64,000 bases of DNA. Source: an uncultured Tenacibaculum sp. Its GTDB lineage: Bacteria; Bacteroidota; Bacteroidia; Flavobacteriales; Flavobacteriaceae. Where the stretch lies: assembly GCF_947504135.1 (NCBI RefSeq), contig NZ_CANNGG010000001.1, positions 186,001-250,000 of the forward strand, in the 5' to 3' direction. Numbering within the stretch: position 1 is the first letter of the stretch; each line of letters begins with the position of its first letter. Of this stretch, positions 48,693 through 57,725 are shown piece after piece. The notes beneath the pieces are model-generated. The model made no database searches. It was not told the DNA's origin and saw nothing but the letters and a program-made list of their open reading frames with translations. The position numbers and the translations under genes are program-made.

Positions 48693-49043
48693 TTTTTACC
48701 ACAATTAAAATTTGCTCGACAACGAGTTAGTTGTTTTTTTATACTTTTTTACAAAACGATAAGAAATGCCTATTCAATCTTTAAGCTTTGGTTTTACAAA
48801 GCTAAAAACCTCATAAAACGATTTTAAACAACGATGACAACACGATATAGGTATTTGTATTACTATTTTTTAAAAACGCCTTAAACCACCAATTAAATAA
48901 TCGTATTTTATTACTCGTTTTTATGTGAAGTAAAATAACTATAAAAAAAAATAATACTTTGTTTTTAAGGAGAATTGTTAACTTTCGGCGAAAGTTGACG
49001 GGCTTTAAACTTACCTGTTGATAGTATTTATAAAAATAAAATT
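48693..49043. other. Intergenic region with small inverted repeats
   Basis: 351 bp of AT-rich sequence. It holds AGCTTTG-N6-CAAAGCT (48783-48801) and AACTTTC-GGC-GAAAGTT (near 48979-48996), the latter about 50 nt before the TerB start. No ORF of note is seen. A promoter for the TerB gene must lie here, but I cannot fix it. Confidence 0.5.
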
Positions 49044-49478
49044 ATGTCAATATCAGATTTATATTCAAGCGGAAAACACAAACAAGAAATAGGGCATTTT
49101 GCCAGCATCGTAAAAATTGCTAAAGTTGATGGAATCATTTCTGAAGGTGAACAAGAATTATTAGATAGAGCTTCTAAAAAATTAAACATTAGTGAAGAAG
49201 AGTATACACTAATTTTAAAAACTCCTGAAAAATTTCCTGTAAACTCACCAGTAAGTTACGATGAGCGTATTGAACGTTTATATCTTTTAACTAAAATGAT
49301 TTTTGCTGATGAAGAAGTAGCAAAAGGAGAAGTAGGTTTACTACGTAAAATAGCATTGGCTTTAAATTTTACTTCTGAAAATGTTGAAAAAGTTTGTGAT
49401 GAAGCCATCCATTTAGTTTTAAACGATAATGACTTAGATGACTTTACTACGGCCATTAAAAATGTTAATATCAATTAA
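49044..49478 (+). CDS. TerB family tellurite-resistance-like protein
   Basis: 144 residues, all helical. The pattern HFASIVKIAKVDGIISEGEQELLDRASKKLNISEEEY and MIFADEEVAKGEVGLLRKIALALNF, with paired acidic residues, is that of the TerB/COG3793 fold. Other ter genes are absent, so a tellurite role is unsupported; stand-alone TerB proteins are common in Bacteroidota with unknown function. It is 57 nt upstream of an outer-membrane barrel gene. Confidence 0.85.
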   Translation: MSISDLYSSGKHKQEIGHFASIVKIAKVDGIISEGEQELLDRASKKLNISEEEYTLILKTPEKFPVNSPVSYDERIERLYLLTKMIFADEEVAKGEVGLLRKIALALNFTSENVEKVCDEAIHLVLNDNDLDDFTTAIKNVNIN

Positions 49479-49535
49479 TTCAATTATACTAAAATCCTTT
49501 AAAACCAGTTATTACTCATAAACAAATCCTCCCAA

Positions 49536-50126
49536 ATGAAACATAAAATATTATTCATAACTATCTTTACCTGTTTAACAACGGCTGTTTTTTCTCAAAA
49601 CTTAAACGATTCTTGGCAAATAGGTATAGGAGCAGGAATAACAAAATTTAGTGAAAGCGATGCCGCTTTTATTGGCGATCAATACTTATTTCAAGTACCA
49701 ACCTTAAGTTTAACTATGCCTATTGGCGATCGTTTTTCTTTAGATGGTGCTGTATCTTTTAATACTATTGATGACGTTGGTTTTATCAAAAACTCTGCAA
49801 AGTATTTTTCTATGGATGCTTCTTTTCGTTATAATTTTAATGCTGTGTTAGAAAAATTTGCTCCGTATGTTTTTGTTGGAGGAAGTTTAGTAGATTCTGA
49901 TCGTAAAATGACTCCAACATTGAATATTGGTGGTGGTGGAATTTACTGGTTGAGTGATAAAGTAGGTATCAATCCTCAATTATATTACAAACATTCTTTG
50001 GAAGCATACCAAAGTATGCGTTCGCACATTCAAGGAACTTTAGGTGTTGTATTCAAATTAAACTGGAATAATGGTGGTGATAATAGTCGTAATGCTGCCA
50101 AACATTTAGGAGGTTGTATGTTTTAA
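49536..50126 (+). CDS. Outer-membrane beta-barrel protein (OmpA N-terminal-like)
   Basis: 196 residues. Signal peptide (MKHKILFITIFTCLTTAVFSQ), then eight alternating amphipathic strands (WQIGIGAGITKF, FQVPTLSLTMPIGDRFSLDGAVSF, AKYFSMDASFRYNF, FAPYVFVGGSLV and so on). It has the barrel half of an OmpA-type protein but ends SRNAAKHLGGCMF with no peptidoglycan-binding OmpA domain. A terminator follows 20 nt later. The function is unknown. Confidence 0.85.
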   Translation: MKHKILFITIFTCLTTAVFSQNLNDSWQIGIGAGITKFSESDAAFIGDQYLFQVPTLSLTMPIGDRFSLDGAVSFNTIDDVGFIKNSAKYFSMDASFRYNFNAVLEKFAPYVFVGGSLVDSDRKMTPTLNIGGGGIYWLSDKVGINPQLYYKHSLEAYQSMRSHIQGTLGVVFKLNWNNGGDNSRNAAKHLGGCMF

Positions 50127-50145
50127 ACCTCTAAATTTAATATAT

Positions 50146-50175
50146 AAAAAAAGCCGCTTAAATAGCGGCTTTTTT
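50146..50175. terminator. Bidirectional terminator between the beta-barrel gene and gltX
   Basis: AAAAAGCCGCTT / AAGCGGC-type stem: AAAAAAAGCCGCT and AGCGGCTTTTTT around a short loop, with A and T runs. It serves both convergent genes. Confidence 0.9.
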
Positions 50176-50179
50176 ATTT

Positions 50180-51697
50180 TTATAATAGTTTGTTTATAGC
50201 GTTTTGTATTCTGGTAATAGTAGCTTCTTTACCTATCATTGTCATAATATCAAACAAATCTGGGCCCGCTAGCTTTCCTACCAAACTTAAACGAAGTGGT
50301 TGCATTACTTTACCAAATCCTATTTCTTTAGAAGTAATCCATCCTTTGATTTCTTTTTGAGTATTTTCAATTGAAAAATCTTCTATTTTAGAAATTACTT
50401 CTACTAATTCTTGCATTAATTCACTCGTAGTATCTTTCCATTGTTTTTTAACTGCTTTAGCATCGTATTCTGAAGGATTTTCAAAGAAAAAGCTAGATAA
50501 CTCCCAAAAATCAGCTACAAACGTCGCACGCTCTTTTATTAAAGAAACTACTTTTTCTACCTGATATTTATCTGTACTTATACCTTTTTCTTCAAGAATA
50601 GGTAAGAATAATGCTGTAAGCTTTTCGTTGGACTTTTGCTGTAAATACTGCTGATTAAACCATTTGGTTTTATCTGGACTAAACTTAGCTCCTGATTTAC
50701 TTACGCGCGCTAAATCGAACGCTTCTGTTAATTCTTCTAAGCTAAAAATTTCTTGTTCTGTTCCTGGATTCCATCCTAAGAATGCTAACATATTTATAAA
50801 TGCATCAGCAAAATAACCGTCTTCTTTGTATCCACGTGAAACATCTCCTGTTTGCTCATTAGTATATTCTAATGGGAATACTGGGAAACCTAATTTATCA
50901 CCATCACGCTTACTTAATTTTCCTTTTCCTACTGGTTTTAAAATTAATGGTAAGTGTGCAAATTTTGGTGCTTTCCAATCAAATGCACGATATAATAACT
51001 CATGGAGTGGGAGAGAAGGTAACCATTCTTCACCACGAATTACATGTGAAATTTCCATTAAATGGTCATCTACAATATTTGCTAGGTGGTAAGTTGGCAT
51101 ACCATCAGATTTAAACAATACTTTGTCATCTAAGGTGTTTGTTTCCACTTTAATCGTACCACGAATTTCATCTTGTAAAATCAACGTTTCATCTTGTGGT
51201 GTTTTAAAACGAATCACAAATTTTTCTCCTGCACTAATCTTAGCTGCAACTTCATCAGCAGAAAGTGCTAACGAATTGTTTAACTTTAATCGATTGTGCC
51301 AGTTATAAATAAAGGTTTTTCCTTTTTCTTCATGGTCTTTACGGTGTGCATCTAGTTCTTCAGCTGTATCAAAAGCATAATATGCCCAACCGGTTTCAAT
51401 TAATTGATCTGCGTATTTCTTATACAAATCTTTACGTTCTGACTGACGATATGGTCCGAATTTTTCGTTTTTACCAGGGCCTTCATCAAAAGGAATATTA
51501 CACCACTCTAACGAATCGATGATATATTGTTCTGCATTGGCTACATAACGGGTTTGATCTGTATCTTCAATACGTAAAACAAAAGTTCCATTATGTTTTT
51601 TAGCAAATAAATAATTGAATAAAGCAGTTCTTACACCACCTATGTGTAAAGGTCCTGTCGGACTCGGAGCAAAGCGTACTCTTACGTTCTCAGTCAT
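50180..51697 (-). CDS. gltX: Glutamyl-tRNA synthetase
   Basis: 505 residues. The HIGH-type motif is FAPSPTGPLHIGGVRTALFNYLFAKK (about 8-33) and the KMSKS motif is GKLSKRDGDKLG (about 265). The catalytic core and C-terminal anticodon-binding domain are complete. The longer frame starts at a TTG at 51721 inside TATCTTTG (51719-51726, minus), a perfect -7 box, so the ATG at 51697 is the real start, about 15 nt after the likely transcript 5' end. Confidence 0.97.
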   Translation of the reverse strand: MTENVRVRFAPSPTGPLHIGGVRTALFNYLFAKKHNGTFVLRIEDTDQTRYVANAEQYIIDSLEWCNIPFDEGPGKNEKFGPYRQSERKDLYKKYADQLIETGWAYYAFDTAEELDAHRKDHEEKGKTFIYNWHNRLKLNNSLALSADEVAAKISAGEKFVIRFKTPQDETLILQDEIRGTIKVETNTLDDKVLFKSDGMPTYHLANIVDDHLMEISHVIRGEEWLPSLPLHELLYRAFDWKAPKFAHLPLILKPVGKGKLSKRDGDKLGFPVFPLEYTNEQTGDVSRGYKEDGYFADAFINMLAFLGWNPGTEQEIFSLEELTEAFDLARVSKSGAKFSPDKTKWFNQQYLQQKSNEKLTALFLPILEEKGISTDKYQVEKVVSLIKERATFVADFWELSSFFFENPSEYDAKAVKKQWKDTTSELMQELVEVISKIEDFSIENTQKEIKGWITSKEIGFGKVMQPLRLSLVGKLAGPDLFDIMTMIGKEATITRIQNAINKLL

Positions 51698-51718
51698 TTT
51701 TTTATTGATTTGAAAGCG

Positions 51719-51726
51719 CAAAGATA
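51719..51726 (-). promoter_or_regulatory. -7 box of gltX
   Basis: TATCTTTG on the minus strand, a full TAnnTTTG match, 21 nt before the ATG at 51697. It rules out the upstream TTG as the start. Confidence 0.6.
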
Positions 51727-51956
51727 GTTTTATGTTTAGAAATAGAAAAGAGAATCAAGATCGCTTCGCTGAAGGAATAAAGAAATATAACTAAAATAAA
51801 AAATAGTATTACTAAAAACTAATCATCTAATTCTATTAATTTATGACTTCGTCCAACCGATTTTTAACGCTTTTATGCGTTTTTACCCTAAAATGATATG
51901 TTTACACAAATCTTAACTTAAAATTCCTTATAAAACACTTATTTTTATAATTACTT

Positions 51957-54900
51957 ATGGGAGAGTTTAGTAAAATACAGCAAAAGCTACAGCAATTCAG
52001 TAGAAAATACTACACCAATGAATTGATAAAAGGAAGCATTTTATTTGTTTCGTTAGGGTTGATATATCTATTTTTCACCTTATTTATTGAATATTTTTTA
52101 TGGCTAAAACCAACTGCTAGAACTATTTTATTTTGGTTATTTATTGCAGTAGAAGTATTCTTATTTTTCCGTTTTATTTGTTTTCCTATTTTTAAAATAG
52201 TGGGTTTGCAAAAAGGAATTTCTTTTGAAGAGGCTTCTAAAATTATCGGAAATCATTTTCCCGAGGTAAAAGACAAATTATTAAACGTTTTACAATTACA
52301 ACAAAACAATCAGCAATCTGATTTATTAGCTGCAAGCATTGAGCAAAAATCGAAAGAATTACAGCCTGTTTCTTTTAATAAGGCTATTGACTTTAGTAGA
52401 AACAAAAAATATGTAAAATATGCTTTAATTCCTTTCTTAATTTGGGGAATTTCTATGCTTACAGGAACTTCTAGTAAACTTTCACAAAGTTTTAATCGTG
52501 TAGTAAATCATACGGTAGCATATAATCCTCCAGCTCCTTTTTATTTTAATTTAACAGCAAAAGATTTACGTGTTATTAAAGGAAAAGATATAACCGTATA
52601 CGTACAAACAGAAGGGGAGGTAATACCTCAGGAAACCAAAATTCATTTTAATAATCAACAATACTTTATGGAAAGTGAAGGAAATGGTTTGTTTTCATAT
52701 ACGTTTTCTGAAGTTCAAAATCCTATTTTATTTTATGCAAGTGCCAACGGAATTGAATCTAATGAGTATAGTATAACAATTATTAAAACCCCATCGATTC
52801 AAAATATTTCATTAAACCTAACCTATCCATCATACATAGGAAAAGCTTCTGAAACAATTAACAACACCGGAAACTTAAATGTTCCACAAGGAACAATTAT
52901 AAAATGGGACATTAAAACTTCTGAAACCGATACAGTTACCTTTATAGAAAAAGAAAAAAGAACAATTTTTAAACAAAAAGAAAATAACGAATTTGAGTTT
53001 TCTAAACGTGTACTGAATAATACTAATTATCAAATTACAACATCTAACAAAAATCTAACAGATTACGAACAGCTACAGTTTTCTATTAATGTTACTGAAG
53101 ATGAATATCCAACTATCAATGTAAATTCAAATATTGATAGTATTTCTCGTGGAGATGCTCAGTTTGTGGGTCAGATTGCTGATGATTATGGTTTTAAAAA
53201 ACTAGAAATAGTCTATTATAATAAAAACAATATTCAGACTATTGAGAGTAAATCAATAACTATTAATAAAGAAAATATTCAAACCTTTTATTTTGAGTTT
53301 CCTGGAAATTTAGATTTAAAAGAGGGAATAGACTATGAAATGTACTTTCAAGTCTACGATAATGATGTTGTAAATGGTAGTAAAAAAACCATGAGTAGAA
53401 AATTTAGTTATCGACAAAAAACAGAAGGTGAAATAGAAGAAGAGCTATTACAGGAGCAAAAAAACTACATAGAAAACATAACTAACTCACTAGATCAACA
53501 ACAAAAAAGTAAGAAAGATTTAGAGAAAATTCAGTTTGATTTACAGAACAAAAAGAATATTAACTGGAATGATCAAAAGAAAATTCAGAATTTAATAAAG
53601 CGTCAAGAGCAATACAAGCAAATGATGCAACGCCAAACACAAAAATTACAAGAGAATTTTTCTGAAAAGAAAGAAGAAAATGAAACTCTTGAGCAGAAAA
53701 AAGAAAACCTTAAAAAACGTATTGAAGAACTTAAAAAGTTAGAAAAGCAACAAAAATTATTAGAGGAATTACACAAGCTAGCAGATAAACTTAAAAAAGA
53801 AGATTTAATTAAAAAGACAAAAGAACTAGCTGAACAAAACAAACAACAAGAACGTAGTTTGGAACGTATTTTAGAAATGACTAAGCGCTTTTATGTAGAA
53901 CAAAAGATGAATCAATTAGCAACTAAACTCGATGATTTATCAAAAAAACAAGAAGAGTTAAGTAACAAAGAATCTAGTAAAGAAGAACAGCAACAAATTA
54001 ATGAAGAATTTCAAAAGGCAAAGAAAGAGTTAGATGACTTAAAGAAAGATAATGAAGCATTAAAACAACCCATGGAAATGCCTTCTATGGAAAATTTAGA
54101 AAAGCAAACTCAAGAAGAACTGAATAAAGCTGAAGAAAATTTAGATAAAAATAACGCTTCTGAAACAAAGAAAAATCAAAAAAAAGCTGCTAAAAAGATG
54201 CAGGAAATGAGTCAGAAGATGCAACAATCAATGCAATCGATGAGTGCAGAAATGGAAGAAGAAAACATGGAAGGTTTACGTCAAATATTAGAAAACCTTA
54301 TTACTTTTTCATTTGATCAGGAAGCTTTAATGAATGAGTTTTCTTCCTCAAATTCATCACATCCTAACTTTGGTAAAAACCTTCAGAAACAACACCAACT
54401 TAAAACCTATTTTGAACATATTGATGATAGCTTATTTGTGCTTTCAATGCGAGTTCCTAGTATATCTTCAAAAATTCAAGATCACTTAGCACAAGCACAT
54501 TATAACTTAGATCAATCTTTAGAAAATTTTGCAGATAATTATTTTCAAAACGGAATCTCTAATCAACAGTATGTAATGACTTCAGCAAATACATTAGCGG
54601 ATATGTTGAGTAATACTTTAGATGTTATGCAAAATCCTAAACCTGGAAATGGAAAAGGGAAGGGGAAAGGTAAATCATTTAGCTTGCCAGACATCATTCA
54701 AAAGCAAAGTGAATTAATGGAAAAGTTGAAACAAGGCATGCAAAAGAAAAATCAAGGAAACCCAAAGGATGGAAAAGACGGTAAAAATAAAGGTGAAAAA
54801 GAAGGGCAAAACGGTGAACAAAGTGATGATTTAGATGGTGAATTATATCAAATTTACAAAGAACAATCACAACTTAGAGAACAGTTAAAAAATGCTATTA

Positions 54901-55250
54901 ACGAAGGAAATGCAGGGAATAAAGAAGCTAAAAAAGCTTTAAAAAAGATGGAGGAGTTAGAAAATCAAATTTTGGAAAAAGGTTTTACACAAGAGAGTAT
55001 TAATAGAATGCAGCAATTAAACTACGAGCTACTTAAATTAGACAAAGCTACATTCGAACAAAACAGAGATAAAAAACGTAAATCAAACACCAATTTACAA
55101 GAGTTTGATAACAATACAACTAAGGAATTGAAGTTTAAAAAGTTGTTTTATAACCAAACTGAGATATTAAACAGACAATCACTACCTTTGCGCCAAAATT
55201 ACAAAAAGAAGGTGCAAGAGTACTTTAGCCTTCCAAAGGATAGAAAATAA
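51957..55250 (+). CDS. DUF4175 family membrane-anchored coiled-coil protein
   Basis: 1097 residues. Two N-terminal membrane helices (about 26-46 and 57-77) and a third near 153-168 precede a beta-rich extracytoplasmic region (about 180-480), then a very long charged coiled coil (about 485-790) rich in Gln, Lys and Glu, a helical domain (about 800-900), a GKGKGKG linker (about 898-905) and a low-complexity C-terminus. The N-terminal 120 residues match DUF4175. The function is unknown; the build suggests an envelope scaffold. It is followed 88 bp later by ybeY. Confidence 0.88.
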   Translation: MGEFSKIQQKLQQFSRKYYTNELIKGSILFVSLGLIYLFFTLFIEYFLWLKPTARTILFWLFIAVEVFLFFRFICFPIFKIVGLQKGISFEEASKIIGNHFPEVKDKLLNVLQLQQNNQQSDLLAASIEQKSKELQPVSFNKAIDFSRNKKYVKYALIPFLIWGISMLTGTSSKLSQSFNRVVNHTVAYNPPAPFYFNLTAKDLRVIKGKDITVYVQTEGEVIPQETKIHFNNQQYFMESEGNGLFSYTFSEVQNPILFYASANGIESNEYSITIIKTPSIQNISLNLTYPSYIGKASETINNTGNLNVPQGTIIKWDIKTSETDTVTFIEKEKRTIFKQKENNEFEFSKRVLNNTNYQITTSNKNLTDYEQLQFSINVTEDEYPTINVNSNIDSISRGDAQFVGQIADDYGFKKLEIVYYNKNNIQTIESKSITINKENIQTFYFEFPGNLDLKEGIDYEMYFQVYDNDVVNGSKKTMSRKFSYRQKTEGEIEEELLQEQKNYIENITNSLDQQQKSKKDLEKIQFDLQNKKNINWNDQKKIQNLIKRQEQYKQMMQRQTQKLQENFSEKKEENETLEQKKENLKKRIEELKKLEKQQKLLEELHKLADKLKKEDLIKKTKELAEQNKQQERSLERILEMTKRFYVEQKMNQLATKLDDLSKKQEELSNKESSKEEQQQINEEFQKAKKELDDLKKDNEALKQPMEMPSMENLEKQTQEELNKAEENLDKNNASETKKNQKKAAKKMQEMSQKMQQSMQSMSAEMEEENMEGLRQILENLITFSFDQEALMNEFSSSNSSHPNFGKNLQKQHQLKTYFEHIDDSLFVLSMRVPSISSKIQDHLAQAHYNLDQSLENFADNYFQNGISNQQYVMTSANTLADMLSNTLDVMQNPKPGNGKGKGKGKSFSLPDIIQKQSELMEKLKQGMQKKNQGNPKDGKDGKNKGEKEGQNGEQSDDLDGELYQIYKEQSQLREQLKNAINEGNAGNKEAKKALKKMEELENQILEKGFTQESINRMQQLNYELLKLDKATFEQNRDKKRKSNTNLQEFDNNTTKELKFKKLFYNQTEILNRQSLPLRQNYKKKVQEYFSLPKDRK

Positions 55251-55338
55251 CGTATTAAAAAGCCTTTAGATTATAAAAAATACTATTGCTTTTTAATTAT
55301 GTTTTTAAATAATAACAATAGTATTTGATATAAAAAAA

Positions 55339-55755
55339 ATGATCGCATTTAATTACGAAACCGAGTTTCAATTAAACAATGAAGAAAATACTTCTAAATG
55401 GATACAAGAATGTATCGAAAGAGAAGGTTTTGAATTGGGAGAAATCAACTATATTTTTTGTGATGACGCTTATTTACATAAAATAAATATAGAGTTTTTA
55501 CAACACGATACATTAACTGATATTATTAGTTTTGATTACACGTTAGGTAAGTTAGTTGGAGGTGATATTTTTATTTCAGTAGAAAGAGTAGAAGAGAATG
55601 CAAAGGATTTTAATACTTCTTTTGAAAATGAATTACACCGCGTAATAATTCATGGTATTTTACATTACATGAAATACAAAGATAAGACGGATGAAGAGAA
55701 GCAAATTATGCGCTCTAAAGAAAATGAATGTTTAGAAATTTTAGATAAAAAATAA
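55339..55755 (+). CDS. ybeY: Endoribonuclease YbeY (16S rRNA maturation)
   Basis: 138 residues. YbeY is a metallo-RNase needed for 16S rRNA 3'-end maturation. ISFDYTLGKLVGGDIFIS and the metal motif HGILHYMKYKDKT are present. In the usual HGxLHLxGYDH the third metal ligand is His; here it is Asp (KYKD). From memory the same change occurs in other Bacteroidota, so it is probably a lineage feature. It lies 30 nt upstream of mnmG with a parS-like palindrome in the gap. Confidence 0.93.
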   Translation: MIAFNYETEFQLNNEENTSKWIQECIEREGFELGEINYIFCDDAYLHKINIEFLQHDTLTDIISFDYTLGKLVGGDIFISVERVEENAKDFNTSFENELHRVIIHGILHYMKYKDKTDEEKQIMRSKENECLEILDKK

Positions 55756-55758
55756 AAG

Positions 55759-55774
55759 AGTTCCACGTGGAACT
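55759..55774. promoter_or_regulatory. parS-like palindrome 1
   Basis: AGTTCCACGTGGAACT, a perfect 16-bp palindrome. It differs from the ParB site consensus TGTTTCACGTGAAACA at the two outer bases and one symmetric inner pair. It sits in the 30-bp ybeY-mnmG gap. Confidence 0.55.
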
Positions 55775-55785
55775 GATTATAAAAA

Positions 55786-57663
55786 ATGGGTTTATTTAAT
55801 ACAACATACGATGTAATTGTAGTAGGAGGTGGACATGCTGGTAGCGAAGCAGCTGCGGCAAGTGCAAACATGGGAGCACACACTTTGTTAATTACAATGA
55901 ACTTACAAAACATTGCTCAAATGAGTTGTAATCCTGCTATGGGTGGAATTGCAAAAGGGCAAATAGTGCGAGAGATTGATGCACTTGGTGGTTACAGTGC
56001 TATTGTAACTGATAAGACAGCTATTCAATTTAAGATGCTAAATAAATCTAAAGGGCCAGCTATGTGGAGTCCGAGAGCTCAATCGGACAGAATGCAATTC
56101 GCAGAGTGCTGGAGAACCATGTTAGAACAAACTGAAAACCTAGATTTTTATCAAGATTCTGTTAATGGATTATTATTTGATGGCGATAAAATTACAGGAG
56201 TAAAAACTGCCTTAGGTTTAGAAATAAAAGCCAAAACAGTAATTGTTACAGCAGGTACTTTTTTAAACGGATTGATTCATATTGGTGAAAAAACGTTTGG
56301 TGGTGGTAGAGCAGGAGAAGGAGCTTCAACAGGTATTACTGAAGATTTAGTTGTAAAAGGATTTGAAGCTGGTAGAATGAAAACAGGAACGCCTCCTCGT
56401 GTAGATGGACGCTCTTTAGATTATTCTAAAATGACTGAACAACCAGGAGATGAAAACCCAGAAAAATTCTCGTATTTACCGGTTACAAAACCATTAACTA
56501 AACAACGTTCTTGTTATTTAACCTATACCAATCCTGAAGTACACGATTTACTTCGTGAAGGATTCGATCGTTCACCTATGTTTAATGGTAGAATTAAATC
56601 TACAGGACCACGTTATTGTCCATCTGTAGAAGATAAAATCAATCGTTTTGCAGAGAAAGAACGTCATCAAATTTTTGTTGAACCAGAAGGGTGGAACACT
56701 GTTGAAATTTATGTAAATGGATTCTCGACATCACTTCCTGAAGACATTCAAGACAAAGCCATTCGTTCTATTCCTGGATTTGAAAACGTAAAATTCTTTA
56801 GATACGGTTATGCAATTGAGTACGATTATTTTCCACCAACACAATTAAAACACAACTTAGAAACTAAGTTAATTGATAACTTATTTTTTGCTGGTCAAAT
56901 TAATGGTACAACAGGTTATGAAGAAGCAGCTGCTCAAGGTTTAATGGCTGGTGTAAATGCTGCTTTAAAAGTTCAAGAAAAAGAACCTTTTATTTTAAAA
57001 AGAAGCGAAGCGTATATAGGTGTTTTAATTGATGATTTAATCACAAAAGGAACCGAAGAGCCTTATCGTATGTTTACTTCTCGTGCAGAATATAGAACTC
57101 TTTTACGACAAGATAATGCAGATTTACGCTTAACAGAAAAATCGTATAAATTAGGATTAGCTTCTCAAGAAAGAATGGATAGAGTAGAAGAGAAGAAAAA
57201 TAAGACTCAAAATTTAATTGATTATATTAAAGGATTGAGTGTAACAAAAGAGGATATCAACCCTATTCTAGAAGAGAAAAATTTAGCAACAATTAATCAA
57301 TCTATGAAATTGTATAAAATTGCTGCTAGACCTCAATTAACGTTTTCTGATTTTAGATCTATTGATAAGCTTGAAAATTATATTCAGGAAAACGAAATTG
57401 ATAATGAAATTATAGAGCAAGTTGAAATCCACTTAAAATACTCTGGTTATATCGAAAAAGAAAAGAATAATGCAGACAAACTAAATAGATTAGAAAACGT
57501 GCCTATTCCCGCTACTTTTGATTATAGTAAAGTGAAATCTTTATCATATGAAGCTAGAGAAAAGTTATCTAAAATACAACCTACTTCAATATCACAAGCA
57601 AGTAGAATAAGTGGAGTATCACCAAGTGACATTTCTGTATTACTTGTATATATGGGTAGATAA
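55786..57663 (+). CDS. mnmG: tRNA uridine 5-carboxymethylaminomethyl modification enzyme MnmG (GidA)
   Basis: 625 residues. With MnmE it installs cmnm5 on the wobble uridine of some tRNAs. The FAD-binding start VVGGGHAGSEAAAASANMG, CNPAMGGIAKGQIVREIDALGG, the GTFLNGLIHIGEKTFGGGRAGE loop, and the C-terminal helical domain with SQASRISGVSPSDISVLLVYM are typical. The ybeY-mnmG-methyltransferase order is, from memory, standard in flavobacteria. parS-like palindromes lie on both sides. Confidence 0.97.
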   Translation: MGLFNTTYDVIVVGGGHAGSEAAAASANMGAHTLLITMNLQNIAQMSCNPAMGGIAKGQIVREIDALGGYSAIVTDKTAIQFKMLNKSKGPAMWSPRAQSDRMQFAECWRTMLEQTENLDFYQDSVNGLLFDGDKITGVKTALGLEIKAKTVIVTAGTFLNGLIHIGEKTFGGGRAGEGASTGITEDLVVKGFEAGRMKTGTPPRVDGRSLDYSKMTEQPGDENPEKFSYLPVTKPLTKQRSCYLTYTNPEVHDLLREGFDRSPMFNGRIKSTGPRYCPSVEDKINRFAEKERHQIFVEPEGWNTVEIYVNGFSTSLPEDIQDKAIRSIPGFENVKFFRYGYAIEYDYFPPTQLKHNLETKLIDNLFFAGQINGTTGYEEAAAQGLMAGVNAALKVQEKEPFILKRSEAYIGVLIDDLITKGTEEPYRMFTSRAEYRTLLRQDNADLRLTEKSYKLGLASQERMDRVEEKKNKTQNLIDYIKGLSVTKEDINPILEEKNLATINQSMKLYKIAARPQLTFSDFRSIDKLENYIQENEIDNEIIEQVEIHLKYSGYIEKEKNNADKLNRLENVPIPATFDYSKVKSLSYEAREKLSKIQPTSISQASRISGVSPSDISVLLVYMGR

Positions 57664-57667
57664 AAAT

Positions 57668-57691
57668 AAAACGTTCCATGTGGAACGTTTT
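57668..57691. promoter_or_regulatory. parS-like palindrome 2, also a possible mnmG terminator
   Basis: CGTTCCATGTGGAACG inside longer arms AAAACGTTCCA / TGGAACGTTTT, followed by T7. The 2-nt centre makes a poor hairpin loop, but the arms plus T run could still terminate mnmG transcription. The core matches the other two palindromes here. Confidence 0.5.
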
Positions 57692-57725
57692 ATTTTTTTA
57701 TGTATAATTGTTCGATTAACAACTA

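Noticed and set aside
49044..49478. Tellurite resistance locus
   Set aside because: Only a lone TerB-fold protein is present; no terA, terC, terD or terZ genes adjoin it.
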